The position numbers were made by a program, and so were the translations under genes. The notes beneath the pieces were generated by a model. It was not told the origin of the DNA, ran no database searches, and saw only the letters and a list, made by a program, of their open reading frames with translations. From positions 1 to 64,000 of the forward strand of contig CBCXVT010000005.1 in NCBI GenBank assembly GCA_965178635.1: a DNA stretch of 64,000 bases, read 5' to 3'. Positions 62,271-64,000 of the stretch are shown here, in pieces (position 1 is the first letter of the stretch; every line of letters begins with the position of its first letter). The DNA comes from GCA-2733415 sp965178635 (GTDB lineage: Bacteria > Bacteroidota > Bacteroidia > Flavobacteriales > Flavobacteriaceae).

Positions 62271-63398
62271 ATGAAGATTGATAGAAAAGATGTTTTAAAG
62301 GCTTTAGAACAGATTACAGTTCCTGGAGAAGGTGCTAATATGGTAGAAAGTGGTGCAGTACAAAATGTATTAACTTTTGGAGATGAAGTTGTTGTTGAAA
62401 TTACAATTGCTAATCCGGCAATGCAAGCCAGAAAAAAGGTAGAGGCTGAAATCACAAACATAATTAAAACATCTGTTTCTGAAGAGGCTAAGGTAAAAGT
62501 AAATGTAAAAGTTGTAGCTCCAGAAAAAACAGAAATAAAAGGAAAGCAAATTCCTGGTATAAAAAATATTGTAGCCATTTCTTCAGGAAAAGGAGGTGTT
62601 GGTAAATCTACAGTTACGGCAAATGTGGCGGTAAGTTTATCAAAAATGGGATTTAAAGTTGGTGTGTTAGATGCAGATGTATACGGGCCATCTATACCAA
62701 TGATGTTTGATGTTGAAGGTGCAAGACCTTTAGCAGAAACTATTGATGGAAAATCAAAAATGAAACCTGTAGAGAACTATGGCGTAAAAATATTGTCAAT
62801 TGGATTTTTTACAAAACCAGATCAGGCGGTAATTTGGAGAGGGCCAATGGCTGCAAAGGCTTTAAATCAATTGATATTTGATGCAGCTTGGGGAGAGCTT
62901 GACTTCTTATTGTTAGATTTACCTCCAGGTACTGGAGATATTCATTTGTCAATTATGCAGTCGTTACCAATCACTGGTGCTGTTGTAGTAAGTACGCCTC
63001 AAAACGTGGCTTTAGCTGATGCTAAAAAAGGTGTGGCCATGTTTCAGCAAGACAGTATAAATGTGCCTGTTTTAGGAATAGTTGAAAATATGGCGTACTT
63101 TACACCAGAAGAATTGCCAGAAAATAAATATTATATTTTCGGAGAAGATGGTGCTAAGAATTTAGCGGCCGATTTAAAAATTCCATTTTTAGGAGAATTG
63201 CCAATAGTACAAAGTATTAGAGAAGCTGGAGATTTAGGGCGTCCTGCAGGAATGCAAGAAGGAACTCAAGTTGAAGAAATAGTGACAGATATTACTAGAA
63301 ATATTGTGACTCAAGTGATTAAAAGAAATGATAATTTACCAGCTACTGAAGCAATAAAAATCACAACTATGGCTGGTTGTTCATCAGTAAATAAATAA
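62271..63398 (+). CDS. Mrp/ApbC-family iron-sulfur carrier ATPase
   Basis: A 375-residue P-loop protein that carries and transfers Fe-S clusters. Residues 1-85 are a MIP18/DUF59-type domain (VLKALEQITVPGEG), the deviant Walker A SSGKGGVGKST lies at 104-114, and DVYGPSIPMMF, LLLDLPPGTGDIHLS and VENMAY are the Mrp/NBP35 motifs. No obvious CxxC is present near the end; a lone Cys lies in MAGCSSVNK. Directly upstream of a NifU-like gene (four-base gap), it fits Fe-S cluster delivery. Confidence 0.94.
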   Translation: MKIDRKDVLKALEQITVPGEGANMVESGAVQNVLTFGDEVVVEITIANPAMQARKKVEAEITNIIKTSVSEEAKVKVNVKVVAPEKTEIKGKQIPGIKNIVAISSGKGGVGKSTVTANVAVSLSKMGFKVGVLDADVYGPSIPMMFDVEGARPLAETIDGKSKMKPVENYGVKILSIGFFTKPDQAVIWRGPMAAKALNQLIFDAAWGELDFLLLDLPPGTGDIHLSIMQSLPITGAVVVSTPQNVALADAKKGVAMFQQDSINVPVLGIVENMAYFTPEELPENKYYIFGEDGAKNLAADLKIPFLGELPIVQSIREAGDLGRPAGMQEGTQVEEIVTDITRNIVTQVIKRNDNLPATEAIKITTMAGCSSVNK

Positions 63399-63402
63399 GA
63401 AT

Positions 63403-63642
63403 ATGACCTCAGAAGATTTACAAGTAAAAGTTGAAGCGGCATTAGAAGAAATTAGACCATTCTTGAAATCTGATGGAGGAGATATTTCATTAGTGTCAAT
63501 TGATGATGGTAAAAAAGTGACTATAAAGTTTGAAGGAGCTTGTACATCATGTAATATTAATCAAATGACTTTAAAATCTGGAGTAGAAATGACTATTAAA
63601 AAGCATGCACCTCAAATTGAAGAGGTGGTTAATGTGGCTTAA
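63403..63642 (+). CDS. NifU C-terminal-like Fe-S scaffold protein
   Basis: A 79-residue protein of the NifU C-terminal (Nfu) domain: IRPFLKSDGGDISLVSIDDGK and the cluster-binding Cys47-x2-Cys50 in GACTSCNINQMTLK. A dimer would bind one [4Fe-4S] cluster through the two CxxC pairs and deliver it to apo-proteins. It is co-transcribed with the Mrp-type carrier, which makes the functional link strong. A terminator follows at 63662-63690. Confidence 0.95.
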   Translation: MTSEDLQVKVEAALEEIRPFLKSDGGDISLVSIDDGKKVTIKFEGACTSCNINQMTLKSGVEMTIKKHAPQIEEVVNVA

Positions 63643-63661
63643 TTAATATATTATAAAACAG

Positions 63662-63690
63662 AAAAGGCTTTGATTGAATCAAAGCCTTTT
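63662..63690. terminator. Bidirectional terminator between nifU-like and retropepsin genes
   Basis: A 13-base-pair perfect stem (arm AAAAGGCTTTGAT) with a three-base loop between convergent genes. Confidence 0.87.
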
Positions 63691-63695
63691 CTGTT

Positions 63696-64000
63696 TTATT
63701 TCAAGAATAATAAATTGTCTTTATAATCAATAATAGCTTTTCCTTTTTTTAAAATATCTGCTCCTATAATGCCATGAACAGGTTTTGAACCATGTGTGGT
63801 CAAGGCGTCATTTACATGTGATAAATCAAAGACCACAATACTATTTTTTTTAGAGTTCCATTTGCCAATCTTTAAACTGTTGTTTTTTGCTAATTGGGTT
63901 TCCATACCTGTAGCGCCAGCACCTGCTGCTTTGGTTTCGCTTTCTTCAGAGGTTAATTTAAATTGCTCAATTAGCCCTTTGTCAATACAGGTATTAGAAG
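63696..64000 (-). CDS. Retropepsin-like aspartic protease (partial, N-terminus outside window)
   Basis: The minus-strand frame is open from the right edge to the stop at 63696, giving the last 100 or so residues. The first visible residues SNTCIDKGL fit directly after a DTGA active-site motif (DTGASNT) lying outside the window. The later HGIIGADILKKGKAIIDY contains the hydrophobic-Gly pair (IIGAD) that ends the retropepsin fold. ATP-independent clan AA proteases of this type occur singly in flavobacteria; substrate unknown. Presence of the catalytic Asp must be checked in the neighbouring sequence. Confidence 0.75.
   Translation of the reverse strand, partial: SNTCIDKGLIEQFKLTSEESETKAAGAGATGMETQLAKNNSLKIGKWNSKKNSIVVFDLSHVNDALTTHGSKPVHGIIGADILKKGKAIIDYKDNLLFLK

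Overview
The window is an AT-rich chromosomal segment of a marine-type member of the Flavobacteriaceae (Bacteroidota). The evidence is direct: promoters of the TTTG / TAnnTTTG type, almost no Shine-Dalgarno sequences, TonB-dependent receptors with carboxypeptidase-regulatory domains, a FecI/FecR pair, a type IX secretion (T9SS) sorting tail, a flavobacterial 915-residue SucA, and a DnaE carrying an N-terminal exonuclease. Most of it is core genome. No prophage, insertion sequence or CRISPR array was seen.

Layout. 1-5.4 kb: minus-strand phosphate module, phosphate-selective porin - pstS - pstC - pstA - pstB - phoU (phoU runs off the left edge). 5.7-10.3 kb: plus-strand cluster of SulP anion transporter, small membrane protein, second SulP transporter and beta-carbonic anhydrase, which suggests bicarbonate handling. 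10.5-14.7 kb: surface lipoprotein and TonB-dependent receptor. 14.8-18.6 kb: dgt, cold-shock protein, small membrane protein, aspS. 18.6-25.3 kb: TetR-OMF-MFP-RND efflux operon with a palindromic operator. 25.4-31.5 kb: polyprenyl synthase and a companion, then sucAB. 31.5-37.9 kb: mixed housekeeping and unknown genes, including a protein with a divergent kinase-like motif order. 38-39.1 kb: rpsP-rimM-tRNA-Ser. 39.2-45.8 kb: AlkB, DnaE, TrxA, DUF58. 45.8-46.5 kb: tandem duplication of a complete tRNA-Asp transcription unit. 46.5-50.5 kb: ECF sigma / FecR / STN-type TonB receptor. 50.7-55.5 kb: mgtE, rsmA, two small genes, TPR protein. 55.5-57.5 kb: T9SS-secreted protein. 57.7-60.5 kb: PhoB/PhoR-like two-component genes and a glycosyltransferase, all three broken by one-base insertions. 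60.5-64 kb: trmB, LysE exporter, alkyltransferase-like protein, Mrp, NifU and a partial retropepsin.

The most interesting thread is phosphate. Upstream of pstS, the porin gene, the TonB receptor gene (about 14.7 kb) and more weakly its lipoprotein partner lie arrays of a TGTTAn half-site repeated every 11 bp, in fixed register with a -7-like element. They look like PHO boxes and would place the receptor/lipoprotein pair in the phosphate regulon. The only PhoB/PhoR-like genes in the window are both frameshifted at short homopolymers. This is either a local sequencing error or a natural loss of phosphate sensing. Three frameshifts within 2.1 kb, against none seen elsewhere in 62 kb, make the local-error explanation serious.
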